From an uncultured Lachnospiraceae bacterium (GTDB taxonomy: Bacteria; Bacillota; Clostridia; Lachnospirales; Lachnospiraceae), in NCBI GenBank assembly GCA_949502235.1, contig CATBDC010000009.1, forward strand, positions 1 to 64,000: a stretch of 64,000 nt of DNA, written 5' to 3'. The notes below the pieces were generated by a model. It saw nothing but the letters and a program-made list of their open reading frames with translations, was not told the DNA's origin and ran no database searches. The translations under genes and the position numbers were made by a program. This document shows, in pieces, positions 56,034 to 63,674 of this stretch (positions within the stretch are counted from its first letter, which is position 1; the number at the start of each line of letters is the position of its first letter).

Positions 56034-57014
56034 TTATTCTTCCTCTGTGACAGGCAATTCATGTTTTTCACGAATTTTATCCAGGCACATCTGAATCCGT
56101 TCGTTGGAATCATTGTCCATGCTCAGCAACAGGGAAATATCATCTACACAGGCATTTTTCGCCAATATAGCAGGGTCATAGGACCATACCTCAAAGATAA
56201 AGCCGCCGAAATCTCCAAAATACTGTTCAGTACAAATAGCATCTGCCGGTATTTTCGTAGCAGTCTTTTTAGAAACAGCAATGGCGCCATCCTGTTCATT
56301 TACACTAATTATAGATTGCTGTGCCAGCGCCCGTATTCCACTTATGACCTGTTTTTCAATCCGAACCGGTGTTTTCACATAAATGCGCCGCTCCACGGGT
56401 GATTTCAGACGTTCATATCCCTTTTTCAAAAATTCCGGTTTCTCGTATGCCAAAGTGATCCATTTATGCGTGCCTTTTGCATTTTGCGTAATCAGGCCAG
56501 AAGCAGTAAGATCATGGGCAGCTCTCGTACAGGTCGCTTTTGAGAGGGAAAGCTCTTTTGCAATCTGTGTCAGGTTTACAGGCTCCGTATTCTGGCCATA
56601 ATATAAATACAAAAAGACGAGCTGTGTTCCCGGAGCCATTTTATCGGCAATAGTCGTTTCCGCCTTAAACTGTTCACGGAAGGAACATCCCCAAAATGGA
56701 AGATATACCTGCTGGGACATGGAAACGAAAGGAATGCGGTTTTCTATCAGGTTCCGCCTCTGCAGCGCAGTTAAATTTTCCAGACCCAGCGCACAGGGAA
56801 TTGTACAAAGTTCCTGAAACTTTTTTAGCTGTTTTTTTAATGCAGGCAGCCGCCAGGAAGGATCCTTTGGAACCAAAATGATACATTGGTTTTGCCCCCA
56901 GATCAGCAGCCTTGGCGTATACCCATCGCGGATATAATAAGGCGTATCATCCACATAACGGTATTCTGTTTCTGTAATATCCGAACCGAATACCGATTTA
57001 AGAAAAGATAACAT
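56034..57014 (-). CDS. AbiEi-like HTH antitoxin/regulator
   Basis: A 326-residue protein with a winged HTH in the middle (about 155-215: LTQIAKELSLSKATCTRAAH, SGLITQNAKG), and N- and C-terminal domains without enzyme motifs. Such proteins repress the pair's promoter and counteract the nucleotidyltransferase toxin. The open frame reaches 57107, but AAAGGAGG 10 bases before the ATG at 57014 marks the start. Family assignment rests on gene order and the HTH, because the exact AbiEi signature is not clear. Regulation is likely by autorepression at the adjacent upstream region. Confidence 0.65.
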   Translation of the reverse strand: MLSFLKSVFGSDITETEYRYVDDTPYYIRDGYTPRLLIWGQNQCIILVPKDPSWRLPALKKQLKKFQELCTIPCALGLENLTALQRRNLIENRIPFVSMSQQVYLPFWGCSFREQFKAETTIADKMAPGTQLVFLYLYYGQNTEPVNLTQIAKELSLSKATCTRAAHDLTASGLITQNAKGTHKWITLAYEKPEFLKKGYERLKSPVERRIYVKTPVRIEKQVISGIRALAQQSIISVNEQDGAIAVSKKTATKIPADAICTEQYFGDFGGFIFEVWSYDPAILAKNACVDDISLLLSMDNDSNERIQMCLDKIREKHELPVTEEE

Positions 57015-57132
57015 ATTCAGAAAACCTCCTTTGAATCCTTCCGTTGTTGCGTTGTTAATTTTTATTATACCGTTGCAAATGAAACACGTCAAGTAACTAT
57101 GAAACAATCAAAAACAGAGCATCGGAATATTC

Positions 57133-57159
57133 GTTGCTGTTCACTCCGTTCACAGTAAC
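57133..57159. repeat. Short hairpin repeat family, copy 2
   Basis: GTTGCTGT and ACAGTAAC arms (57133-57140 and 57152-57159) around TCACTCCGTTC. Differs from copy 1 (53122-53149) by one base change in the arm and one missing C in the centre. Confidence 0.55.
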
Positions 57160-57209
57160 ATGCGCAAATCAATTTAAAATTTCCTTCGGCAATGGGATTT
57201 GCTCACACT

Positions 57210-57266
57210 TGAATCATTTTCTTACGTACTTTGCATTTACTGCAAAGTACGTAAGAAAATGATTCA
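57210..57266 (-). repeat. Perfect 26-base inverted repeat, dispersed repeat copy 3
   Basis: Arms 57210-57235 and 57241-57266 are perfect reverse complements around the loop TTTAC. The right arm ends on the CotH stop codon (57264-57266), so on the minus strand it is the first structure after the gene and may end or protect the mRNA. No T-run follows. The ATTTACT loop core and CACACTTGAATCA edge link it to the copies at 14384 and 47230. The stretch 57015-57263 has no gene. Confidence 0.7.
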
Positions 57267-59126
57267 GAAGTGCATAGACCCCATATCCTCTATATTTACC
57301 CCCTCTACCTCTATCAGGGCACTGCTGTCTGCCTTCTGTCCTTCGTTTGTAGAAGGTATTGTTCCGTCTATCTGCCCTTTAATGCTTTCTGCCCGCAGCA
57401 GACAGAATTTCCCAAGGGCTTCTATACCCGCCTCAAACTCCTCATACGTACAGAATTTTGTGGGATCCTTTTCTACATAAGGGGCAATCATCTGTGATAC
57501 CTCTTCCATCACTACTGAAAAGTAACCGCTTTCAAAATATTCCTCAATAAACCTGTCAAAATATTCATGATACATTTCCGTGTATTCTTCATTCTCAAAT
57601 ATCCATGCAAGCATGGGCCTTGATGAAGCTTCTCCGCCTGATACCGGAGTGTCAACAGGATAATTTATAAGCCCTTTCGCATCTGTACCTGATTCAAATC
57701 CGCCGAATGCCAGATTATAATCCCACGGTATCATAGCCATCTGGCCGTCCTTTTCATATAAATAGTAATTATGAATCATGGAACCTGTGTAGCTGTCAAA
57801 ATTGCAGACAAAATTATGGACTGCAAAATAACGGATTACCTGCTCGATATCTACCGTTTCCTCAATATCTGTCCCTTCATTCAGCTTCTTAAGAGAAGAG
57901 ATCAGCCTGTCCTTGTCACTGTCTGTAATATCTGTCTTAGCATTTTCAAAAATATTACTGTAGCTTTCGTAGGAATCATCCGTGTATATAAGAGAAACGT
58001 CCTTACTGTCTCTGCCTGGCATACCGTCATTTCCCGGGAAATTTCCCGGCCGGTTACTTTCACGGGGAATGTCGTCCGTCTGCGGCATATTCCCTGTTTC
58101 CGGGATTTCTCCTTCCGTCATATTCCCCTCCGGCAGCTCTTCCATGTCCCCCGAAAACTCTTCCATTCCTCCCGGAAACTCTTCCTTGTCCCCCAGCGGC
58201 TTTTCCATTCCTCCCGGAAACTGACCCACATCTCCTGGCGGCTCTTCCATTCCTCCTGAGAACTGATCCATACCTTCCGAAGGCTCTTCCATCCCTCCCG
58301 GAAACTGACTCATGTCTCCCGGCGGCTCTTCCATACCCTCTGGACGCCCGGAGCCGCCGTCTGGGGCAGTCCCCTCCTGCGGCGCTTGCGGCACGCCTTC
58401 TTCCGGCGGTTCAGGACCTTGATTTTCTTCACCCTGCGGTATTTCGCCGGACCCGGAATCTCCTTCTGACATCTCGAATCCGCCGCCGTTTCCGCGGCCG
58501 CCTCCCATATCCATGCTGTCAGGCTTATAAAGCTCACCGTAATCATTCCCGTAATTCCTCTCCAGAAAGCTCTCCTCTACCGCTTCCACCGCAAGATAAA
58601 GCCCCCAGTCCTCCCCGTTGACAGTAATATAGGCATAGCTGCAAAGGGGAGCGGCCACATCAAAGGAATTCATCATCTGATAGCAGAGATAATCCTTCAT
58701 ATAAGTATGATCCTGAATGATATTATTCAGACTGATTTTATCCAGCCCGTAATAAGAAATCCCCGGATCATAACAGTCAAACTCAATTTTAAAGCTATAT
58801 CTGTCATTTCCATATTTCTTTACTGAGCTTAAGGAGGTATTTCCCTTTGCCCTGATGCCCACATTTTTATATGTCTCGCCGTCAATCACAACGGAACATT
58901 CTCTGTATTCTTCATTTTCACAGGTTTCCAGAAATTCATTCCAGTCATCCATCCTGACATCGATCTCGTGCACCCTGGAAGTGTCAAACAGTCTGGATTC
59001 GTACCCCATATCAGCCGAAACAGGCAAGACGCCGTTTTTTCCCAGGCTGACTAGCACAAGCGCCAGAATCAGGGTAACGGAAATACAGGCAATACAAATC
59101 TTATCAATATGTCTGCTTGTTGACAT
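57264..59126 (-). CDS. CotH kinase family protein with Pro/Gly/Met repeat insertion
   Basis: A 620-residue protein of the spore-coat CotH atypical kinase family. A signal-anchor helix (about 10-32) is followed by the first half of the domain (about 45-205: RAKGNTSLSS, YGLDKISLNNI, NGEDWGLYLAVE). A low-complexity insert follows (about 205-375) with 14-residue repeats of PGGMEEPSEGMDQF type, then the second half with VIRYFAVHNFVCNFDSY and the IPWDYNLAFG metal/ATP motif. CotH phosphorylates coat proteins in Bacillus; here, next to VTC and DUF4956 genes, the substrate may be different. The stop codon lies inside a long perfect palindrome. GGAGG precedes the ATG. Confidence 0.85.
   Translation of the reverse strand: MSTSRHIDKICIACISVTLILALVLVSLGKNGVLPVSADMGYESRLFDTSRVHEIDVRMDDWNEFLETCENEEYRECSVVIDGETYKNVGIRAKGNTSLSSVKKYGNDRYSFKIEFDCYDPGISYYGLDKISLNNIIQDHTYMKDYLCYQMMNSFDVAAPLCSYAYITVNGEDWGLYLAVEAVEESFLERNYGNDYGELYKPDSMDMGGGRGNGGGFEMSEGDSGSGEIPQGEENQGPEPPEEGVPQAPQEGTAPDGGSGRPEGMEEPPGDMSQFPGGMEEPSEGMDQFSGGMEEPPGDVGQFPGGMEKPLGDKEEFPGGMEEFSGDMEELPEGNMTEGEIPETGNMPQTDDIPRESNRPGNFPGNDGMPGRDSKDVSLIYTDDSYESYSNIFENAKTDITDSDKDRLISSLKKLNEGTDIEETVDIEQVIRYFAVHNFVCNFDSYTGSMIHNYYLYEKDGQMAMIPWDYNLAFGGFESGTDAKGLINYPVDTPVSGGEASSRPMLAWIFENEEYTEMYHEYFDRFIEEYFESGYFSVVMEEVSQMIAPYVEKDPTKFCTYEEFEAGIEALGKFCLLRAESIKGQIDGTIPSTNEGQKADSSALIEVEGVNIEDMGSMHF
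58120..58345. repeat. Tandem 42-base repeats inside the CotH gene
   Basis: At least five degenerate 14-codon units, each with a GGAATGGAAGA-like (minus strand) start and a GGM motif, lie between the two halves of the CotH domain. The unit length is a multiple of three, so expansion or contraction would change only the linker. Confidence 0.6.
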
Positions 59127-59136
59127 AAGCTTCCTC

Positions 59137-59808
59137 CTATCCCATATACTCTCCGTTATAGCTTACAAGAACAGCGCTGCCTACACCCTCCATATCAGAT
59201 AAGGTGTTAATAAAATCTGTATTCTCACCCTTCAGGCGTATTTCAAGATTTAACTCTATCTCACCCTTTCTGGCCATTTTACTCTTTATTATCAGCTTAT
59301 GAACCTTGCTTTTAAGAAACTCTAAAGCCGCCTCCTCACTTACGCGATTTTCACAGCTTACAACAACAATATATGGACTTATATAAGATTTCTTATTTAC
59401 AAATATAAGCAGCACTGCCCCAATGGCTATGCTTCCTGTGAATGCCAGGGGAATGAGGCCGGCCGCCAGCACAATTCCCGCGCCGATAGCCCAGAACAAA
59501 AAGGCAATGTCAAGAGGCTCCTTAATGGCCGTCCTGAAACGTACAATGGACAGCGCGCCTACCATACCAAGAGACAGCACCACATTTGAAGTAACTGCAA
59601 GAATAACAACTGACGTGATCATTGTAAGAGCAATCAAGGTAACACCAAAGCTGGATGAGTACATCACACCCATAAATGTTTTCTTGTAGATGAAAAAAAT
59701 AAATACACCGAGTCCAAAGGCACATATGAGGACAACCGCCATATCAAGAAGGCTTACTCCTGTTATATTCTCCAGAAAGCTTGATTTAAAAATATCATTA
59801 AATGTCAT
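59137..59808 (-). CDS. DUF4956 membrane protein
   Basis: A 223-residue membrane protein with about four N-terminal helices (19-120: VSLLDMAVVLICAFGLGVFI, SVVILAVTSNVVLSLG) and a soluble C-terminal ferredoxin-like domain. GMVGALSIVRFRTAIKEP is the family's hallmark stretch. The open frame starts at 59910, but AAGGAG 10 bases before the ATG at 59808 decides. DUF4956, VTC and CotH genes form a recurring cluster in Firmicutes, so these three products probably act together at the membrane, perhaps in polyphosphate or surface polymer handling. Molecular role unknown. Confidence 0.82.
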   Translation of the reverse strand: MTFNDIFKSSFLENITGVSLLDMAVVLICAFGLGVFIFFIYKKTFMGVMYSSSFGVTLIALTMITSVVILAVTSNVVLSLGMVGALSIVRFRTAIKEPLDIAFLFWAIGAGIVLAAGLIPLAFTGSIAIGAVLLIFVNKKSYISPYIVVVSCENRVSEEAALEFLKSKVHKLIIKSKMARKGEIELNLEIRLKGENTDFINTLSDMEGVGSAVLVSYNGEYMG

Positions 59809-59858
59809 AATTTTTGTTCTCCTTTTTATTGTTCGTAAAATATTCCGTAATAAACTTC

Positions 59859-60530
59859 CTATCCATAAACGCGGCTGGCCGCATACTTGGAAAATGCACA
59901 GGATGAACATCCCTTAAGCTGGACCGCATCCCTGATAATCTCCGGAAGGAACGCATCCCATTTCACTTCCAGAATAACAGCCGGATTTTTAACTGGGATT
60001 AAAACACTGTGCTGATTTAAAAAATCTGTACGAAGCATGCCGGTCCTGATATGATAATCCAGCGTTACCCTCACATTTCCCGGCCCGTAAGTATAGGCCT
60101 TTCTGTCATATTCCACAATCGTTTTCGGCCTTAAGCCCTGTGACATCATCTTAGAATAAAGCTCAGCCGCAAGAGGCTTTTCCCCTTCTTTCATCCACTG
60201 GTACTCTCCCTTCAATAATCTCTCCACGTCTTCCTTTGAAACCCTCATAAGCTCCTTGCTGCAAAGTCCGTTCCATTTGCTCTTCTTCTCAAGACGAATA
60301 TAGGAAATATCATTGCCGTAATAACGAAGCCTGAATTTTTCCCGCCGGTTTACACCATCCACCTTTTCGCGGAGGGCCTTATCCCCTGGGGTATCAAAGT
60401 AGAGGCTGCGAACCCTGTAGGCCCCATCCTCTCCATGAACATCCGGCTTTGCTGCCGCTTTAAGCCTCTGGGAAATAGTAATAAAATCTGAAGCATTTAT
60501 CTCGTGCTTCCACTCATGACGAAAATCCAT
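59859..60530 (-). CDS. VTC domain protein (polyphosphate polymerase-like)
   Basis: A 223-residue protein of the VTC domain family, whose yeast member makes polyphosphate from ATP inside a tunnel of basic residues. The start RHEWKHEIN and the strand YRVRSLYFDTP with a later RKAYTY and VTLDYHIRTG are typical, and basic residues line the strands (RLRYYG, RLEKKSKWNG). AGGAGGAG 4 bases before the ATG at 60530 sets the start. First gene of the VTC, DUF4956, CotH run. Confidence 0.84.
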   Translation of the reverse strand: MDFRHEWKHEINASDFITISQRLKAAAKPDVHGEDGAYRVRSLYFDTPGDKALREKVDGVNRREKFRLRYYGNDISYIRLEKKSKWNGLCSKELMRVSKEDVERLLKGEYQWMKEGEKPLAAELYSKMMSQGLRPKTIVEYDRKAYTYGPGNVRVTLDYHIRTGMLRTDFLNQHSVLIPVKNPAVILEVKWDAFLPEIIRDAVQLKGCSSCAFSKYAASRVYG

Positions 60531-60548
60531 TTTCTCCTCCTTTCTACT

Positions 60549-60565
60549 TACTCCGTTCACAGTAA
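60549..60565. repeat. Short hairpin repeat family, half copy
   Basis: ACTCCGTTCACAGTAAC repeats the right side of the units at 57133-57159 and 53122-53149. The left arm is missing, so it is a truncated copy in the leader of the VTC gene. Confidence 0.4.
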
Positions 60566-60669
60566 CCGGAAAAACCTTCATTCACTATAAATAAAAAATT
60601 TGTTAAAACTGTGGAAGGAATGTGACATTTATGTGTTTTAAATATTTTCGTATGTACTGTTAAAATGAC

Positions 60670-60748
60670 GTTCAAAGGACGGAAGTTCGGGGCGGTTTTT
60701 CCCCTAAGCAGACATTCAAGGGCATCTTATAACTGCCGTCCTCTGAAC
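60670..60748. ncRNA. Candidate structured RNA or leader element
   Basis: Arms 60670-60682 and 60736-60748 pair at 12 of 13 positions. The stem continues after one mismatch with AGTT/AACT (684-687 and 731-734 in the 60 kb block). Inside are a GGGG/CCCC stem (60689-60692 with 60701-60704) and a TAAG/CTTA pair, giving a three-way junction about 79 nt long. Either strand could carry it: it is 145 bases before the nitroreductase and 140 before the VTC gene. I recognise no riboswitch class in it. The stretch 60531-60892 has no gene. Confidence 0.4.
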
Positions 60749-60892
60749 AATATTCCAATTGTACCGGTGGAATTTTCTCTAAAATAGATAATGAATTTTT
60801 TTGTATAAAGGACTATACTATACATAAAAGAGCGCTGTAATATATTTCTTAGATATAGACAGCGGACAATGTTAGAAAAGGGGATGTTTAAG

Positions 60893-61411
60893 ATGAATGA
60901 AGTATTGAATAACATTTACACAAGAAGAAGTATCCGCAAATTTACAGATCAGGCAGTGCCGAAGGATTTAGTAGATGAGGTTGTAAAGGCCGGAGCTCAC
61001 GCTCCGAGCGGAAAGAACATGCAGACCTATCGTTTCTTTATTATGCAGAAGGAAGAATCCATTCTTGCACTTCAGGAGGTTGTTGCAAAGGGCATGGAGA
61101 ATCCGTCCTATACCTTTTACGGAACAAAGGCTCTCGTTATCGTTACCTGCAATAAGGAGGATGTAAATGGCGTGGAGGACGGCTCCTGCGCACTGGAAAA
61201 TATGATGCTTGCCGCTCACTCTCTCGGACTTGGAAGCTGCTGGATTAACCAGCTTAAATACTGCGGGGACAAGCCGGAGGTTGCTGCCTACCTTGACAAA
61301 ATCGGACTGCCGGAAGGCCGCCGGGTTGTAGGGATGCTTGCACTTGGATATGCCGCAGACGCAGGTACGGAGCATAAAAGAATAGAGGGACTCGTAACAT
61401 ATCTTGATTAA
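60893..61411 (+). CDS. Nitroreductase family protein
   Basis: A 172-residue FMN-dependent oxidoreductase. The family start YTRRSIRKFTDQAVP with its Arg residues for FMN phosphate, HAPSGKNMQTYRFFI and GLGSCWINQ are visible, and the protein ends with the usual short C-terminal strand (ALGYA). It probably reduces nitroaromatics, quinones or a flavin-linked substrate with NAD(P)H. The ATG at 60893 lies about 10 bases after AAAAGGGG; the frame extends to 60869 without a better site. It stands alone on the plus strand. Confidence 0.9.
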   Translation: MNEVLNNIYTRRSIRKFTDQAVPKDLVDEVVKAGAHAPSGKNMQTYRFFIMQKEESILALQEVVAKGMENPSYTFYGTKALVIVTCNKEDVNGVEDGSCALENMMLAAHSLGLGSCWINQLKYCGDKPEVAAYLDKIGLPEGRRVVGMLALGYAADAGTEHKRIEGLVTYLD

Positions 61412-61435
61412 AAGATAGATCCGGGAACCGGACAG

Positions 61436-61465
61436 GAGGCAGGTGATTCATTCACCTGCCTCTTT
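61436..61465 (+). terminator. Terminator after the nitroreductase gene
   Basis: A perfect 11-base stem (61436-61446 with 61452-61462) with a 5-base loop is followed by TTT. It sits between two convergent genes, so it may stop transcripts from both sides. Confidence 0.55.
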
Positions 61466-62246
61466 ACTCCCTAAGCTTCGACCCCTTAAGCCTTACGCAG
61501 GACTGTAAATAGGTCAGTGACAATACAAGCCAGATGATCGCTACCATCACAATTGCCAGAAGTCCTGTCTCAAAAAACAGATGTCCCAGCATGGCAATTA
61601 CAAGCAGAATAGGAATCCATGTATTCATCTGGCTGTACGCCTTATATGAGCTTCTGAAAATAACCTCTTTTTCCGCCTCATCGCAGCTCTCTATCCACTG
61701 CTTCTGAAATTTTCTGGATGAGGGATCGCCTTTTTTCTCCGGATGACTCACCTGGGCAAGCTTCACATACCGCACCTGCCAGAAGCCGTCATATGCATAG
61801 CAGATTAAAAATATGATACAGGAAGCAAGCATATTTTCGGCATGATTATCCTTAATATACTCTATTGAATAGCCTACGGCCAGTACAAGGATGCATAATA
61901 TCTGGGACAATATATTCACAATGACGCCCCATGCTCCCATTCTCTCTTCTTCATATTCCCACTTATCACATTCTTCGTCCTCTGTACTTAAAATCTGTCT
62001 GCCGATGTTCTTAAGCTTCCGGATATTCCACTCTCCAAAAGCCGCTGACAGAACGAAAATTCCTGTCAGAATCGGAAGCTGGAACCTTTGAATCCCAGCC
62101 AGAAGCTTAAGCATTCCTTTTCCAATCACATCAAAATTTCCGTCAAATAAAAATATACTCAAAAAACCAAGAACTCCTCCCCCGGCTGCTGACACCAGCA
62201 TAATCAGCCCCATCCTTTTATATGAACTCATCTTTCCTGTCTTCAT
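61464..62246 (-). CDS. DUF3169 family membrane protein
   Basis: A 260-residue membrane protein with about six helices (12-32, 48-67, 108-126, 137-155, 207-222, 224-245) and a charged middle loop. DUF3169 genes regularly follow small XRE regulators in Firmicutes, and here the start codon overlaps the regulator's stop by ATGA. The function is unknown; the pairing suggests that the repressor controls the membrane protein in response to an envelope signal. Confidence 0.8.
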   Translation of the reverse strand: MKTGKMSSYKRMGLIMLVSAAGGGVLGFLSIFLFDGNFDVIGKGMLKLLAGIQRFQLPILTGIFVLSAAFGEWNIRKLKNIGRQILSTEDEECDKWEYEEERMGAWGVIVNILSQILCILVLAVGYSIEYIKDNHAENMLASCIIFLICYAYDGFWQVRYVKLAQVSHPEKKGDPSSRKFQKQWIESCDEAEKEVIFRSSYKAYSQMNTWIPILLVIAMLGHLFFETGLLAIVMVAIIWLVLSLTYLQSCVRLKGSKLRE

Positions 62247-62455
62247 GCTTCTTCTTCCTCCTTATATTCAAATATGTCCTCTACTGATACCTGACAGATT
62301 TTCGCGATTTTCAGCGCCAGGGTCACTGACGGGGAATAGTCGCCTCTTTCTATGAGGCTGATTGTCTGCCTGGACACTCCCGCCCGGTTTCCAAGCTTTG
62401 TCTGGTTGATTCCCATCCGGGAGCGGTACTCCTTTAAATAATTTATTAATGGCAA
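62243..62455 (-). CDS. Small XRE-family transcriptional repressor
   Basis: A 70-residue protein that is almost only a Cro/CI-type HTH: LGNRAGVSRQTISLIERGDY is the helix-turn-helix with recognition helix. An ATG at 62473 lacks a ribosome site, whereas AGGAG lies 8 bases before the TTG at 62455, so TTG is the more likely start, but the ATG is possible. Three matching palindromes cover the promoter, so strong autorepression is expected. Confidence 0.85.
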   Translation of the reverse strand: MPLINYLKEYRSRMGINQTKLGNRAGVSRQTISLIERGDYSPSVTLALKIAKICQVSVEDIFEYKEEEEA

Positions 62456-62501
62456 ATTATCATCTCCTGTCATTTTGTTTTATCGACGTCGTTTGTAATT
62501 A

Positions 62502-62519
62502 TGACAACTTTTCTTGTCA
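62502..62519. promoter_or_regulatory. XRE operator 1
   Basis: TGACAACTTTTCTTGTCA, an 18-base palindrome with TGACAA/TTGTCA arms, overlaps the predicted transcription start. Confidence 0.7.
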
Positions 62520-62524
62520 TAATT

Positions 62525-62553
62525 AATATATCACTGACAACTATCTTTGTCAA
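62525..62553 (-). promoter_or_regulatory. Promoter of the XRE/DUF3169 operon
   Basis: On the minus strand a perfect TTGACA (62553-62548), a 17-base spacer and TATATT (62530-62525) give a start near 62518. Confidence 0.75.
62535..62552. promoter_or_regulatory. XRE operator 2
   Basis: TGACAACTATCTTTGTCA covers the -35 box and most of the spacer, so a bound repressor would exclude RNA polymerase. Confidence 0.7.
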
Positions 62554-62560
62554 TACAAAA

Positions 62561-62578
62561 TGACAACTTTTTTTGTCA
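62561..62578. promoter_or_regulatory. XRE operator 3
   Basis: TGACAACTTTTTTTGTCA lies just upstream of the promoter. Centre distances to operator 2 and from operator 2 to operator 1 are 26 and 33 bases, suited to cooperative binding. Confidence 0.7.
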
Positions 62579-62606
62579 TTTATAATCCTATTGAATATTA
62601 GAGGTA

Positions 62607-62897
62607 TCAATATCTATTAGCTCCTTGTCGTTTTCCACCGATCCCCACAGGCTTCCCTTCCTTAAGCGCCTTCTCATAGTCCTCCTTCACCGCCTCAAGT
62701 GTCTTTACAAGACCTGTTGAATCGTCTACAATCTGGCCGTTAGGGAGGACTCCCCAGGGACGTATGGCATTGCGGTAACGGATTTCCCACGGTGTAATAC
62801 CGACCTTGTCTGCCATCATGTTCAGAAGGGTTTCCGTGGCAAAACAGGTCTGGGTCACCCCAAATCCCCGGAATGCTCCGGCCGGAGGATAATGCAA
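62607..62897 (-). pseudogene. Fragment of xanthine dehydrogenase molybdopterin subunit gene
   Basis: Ninety-six residues align with the middle of the large Mo-pterin subunit (usually about 770 residues): PPAGAFRGFGVTQTCFATE, then LLNMMADKVGITPWEIRYRN and LPNGQIVDDSTGL. The fragment has no upstream part and ends soon after KPVGIGG. It is a remnant, not a gene. Xanthine dehydrogenase genes often neighbour the ygeX-type genes that start to the right, so a purine-catabolism cluster has probably been trimmed here. Confidence 0.8.
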
Positions 62898-62905
62898 TCA
62901 TTTTT

Positions 62906-62921
62906 ACAAAAATATTTTTGT
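62906..62921. promoter_or_regulatory. AT-rich 16-base palindrome before the YheO-type gene
   Basis: ACAAAAATATTTTTGT is a perfect palindrome about 45 bases before a TATACT -10 box and 90 bases before the YheO-type gene. It could be an operator or merely AT-rich sequence. Confidence 0.3.
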
Positions 62922-63009
62922 TACCTAAAAAATTTTGGTTTATTTTTTAAAAATATCTGCTATACTGTACTTAGGGAGACCAAAAAGGCCCTGAAAGAGG
63001 AGGGATCCC

Positions 63010-63657
63010 ATGTTAAACACAAAACTAGAGATGTTAAAGCAGATTGCCGCAGGACTTGCGGCCCAGTTCGGTGAAAATTGTGAGATCGTAATTCACGACC
63101 TTACAAAAGGTACTGCGGAGAGCTCCATTGTCCATATAGAGAATGGTTCCGTCAGCGGACGCCGGATAGGCGATGGTCCTTCCGGCGCAGTTCTGGATGC
63201 ACTTAAGAATCCGGGAAGCGCCCCCACCGACAGGCTGGCTTATCTTACAAAGACAGAAAACGGCCGGATACTGAAGTCCAGCACAATCTATATTAAGGAT
63301 GACTCTCTAAAGCCCTGCTACATATTTTCAATTAATTACGATATTACCAATCTGCTTGCACTGGAAAGCAGTATTCACGCGATTACTGCCTGCTCTGCAC
63401 CAGATAATAACGGAGAGGGAGATTCCCCGCGCCTTATTACTCATGACGTGAACGGGCTTTTGGACGAGTTAATTGAACAGGCTGTCGCACTGGTAGGCGT
63501 TCCGGTTCCCCTTATGTCTAAGGAAGATAAAATTAAAGCCTTTAACTACCTGAATGACGCAGGCGCCTTTCTTATAACAAAATCAGGAGACAAGGTAGCT
63601 AAATACTTTGGAATCTCCAAATACACACTTTACAGCTACATCAACATTAACAAGTAA
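63010..63657 (+). CDS. YheO-type PAS/HTH transcriptional regulator
   Basis: A 215-residue regulator with an N-terminal YheO-like PAS domain (about 10-120, FGENCEIVIHDLTKG and IYIKDDSLKPCYIFSINYDI) and a C-terminal HTH of the YheO/DauR kind (about 165-213, KIKAFNYLNDAGAFLITKSG and GISKYTLYSYI). AGGAGG is at 62999-63004. It precedes the ammonia-lyase gene by 17 bases and probably controls it. Confidence 0.85.
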   Translation: MLNTKLEMLKQIAAGLAAQFGENCEIVIHDLTKGTAESSIVHIENGSVSGRRIGDGPSGAVLDALKNPGSAPTDRLAYLTKTENGRILKSSTIYIKDDSLKPCYIFSINYDITNLLALESSIHAITACSAPDNNGEGDSPRLITHDVNGLLDELIEQAVALVGVPVPLMSKEDKIKAFNYLNDAGAFLITKSGDKVAKYFGISKYTLYSYININK

Positions 63658-63674
63658 TCAGGAGGATTTTAATT

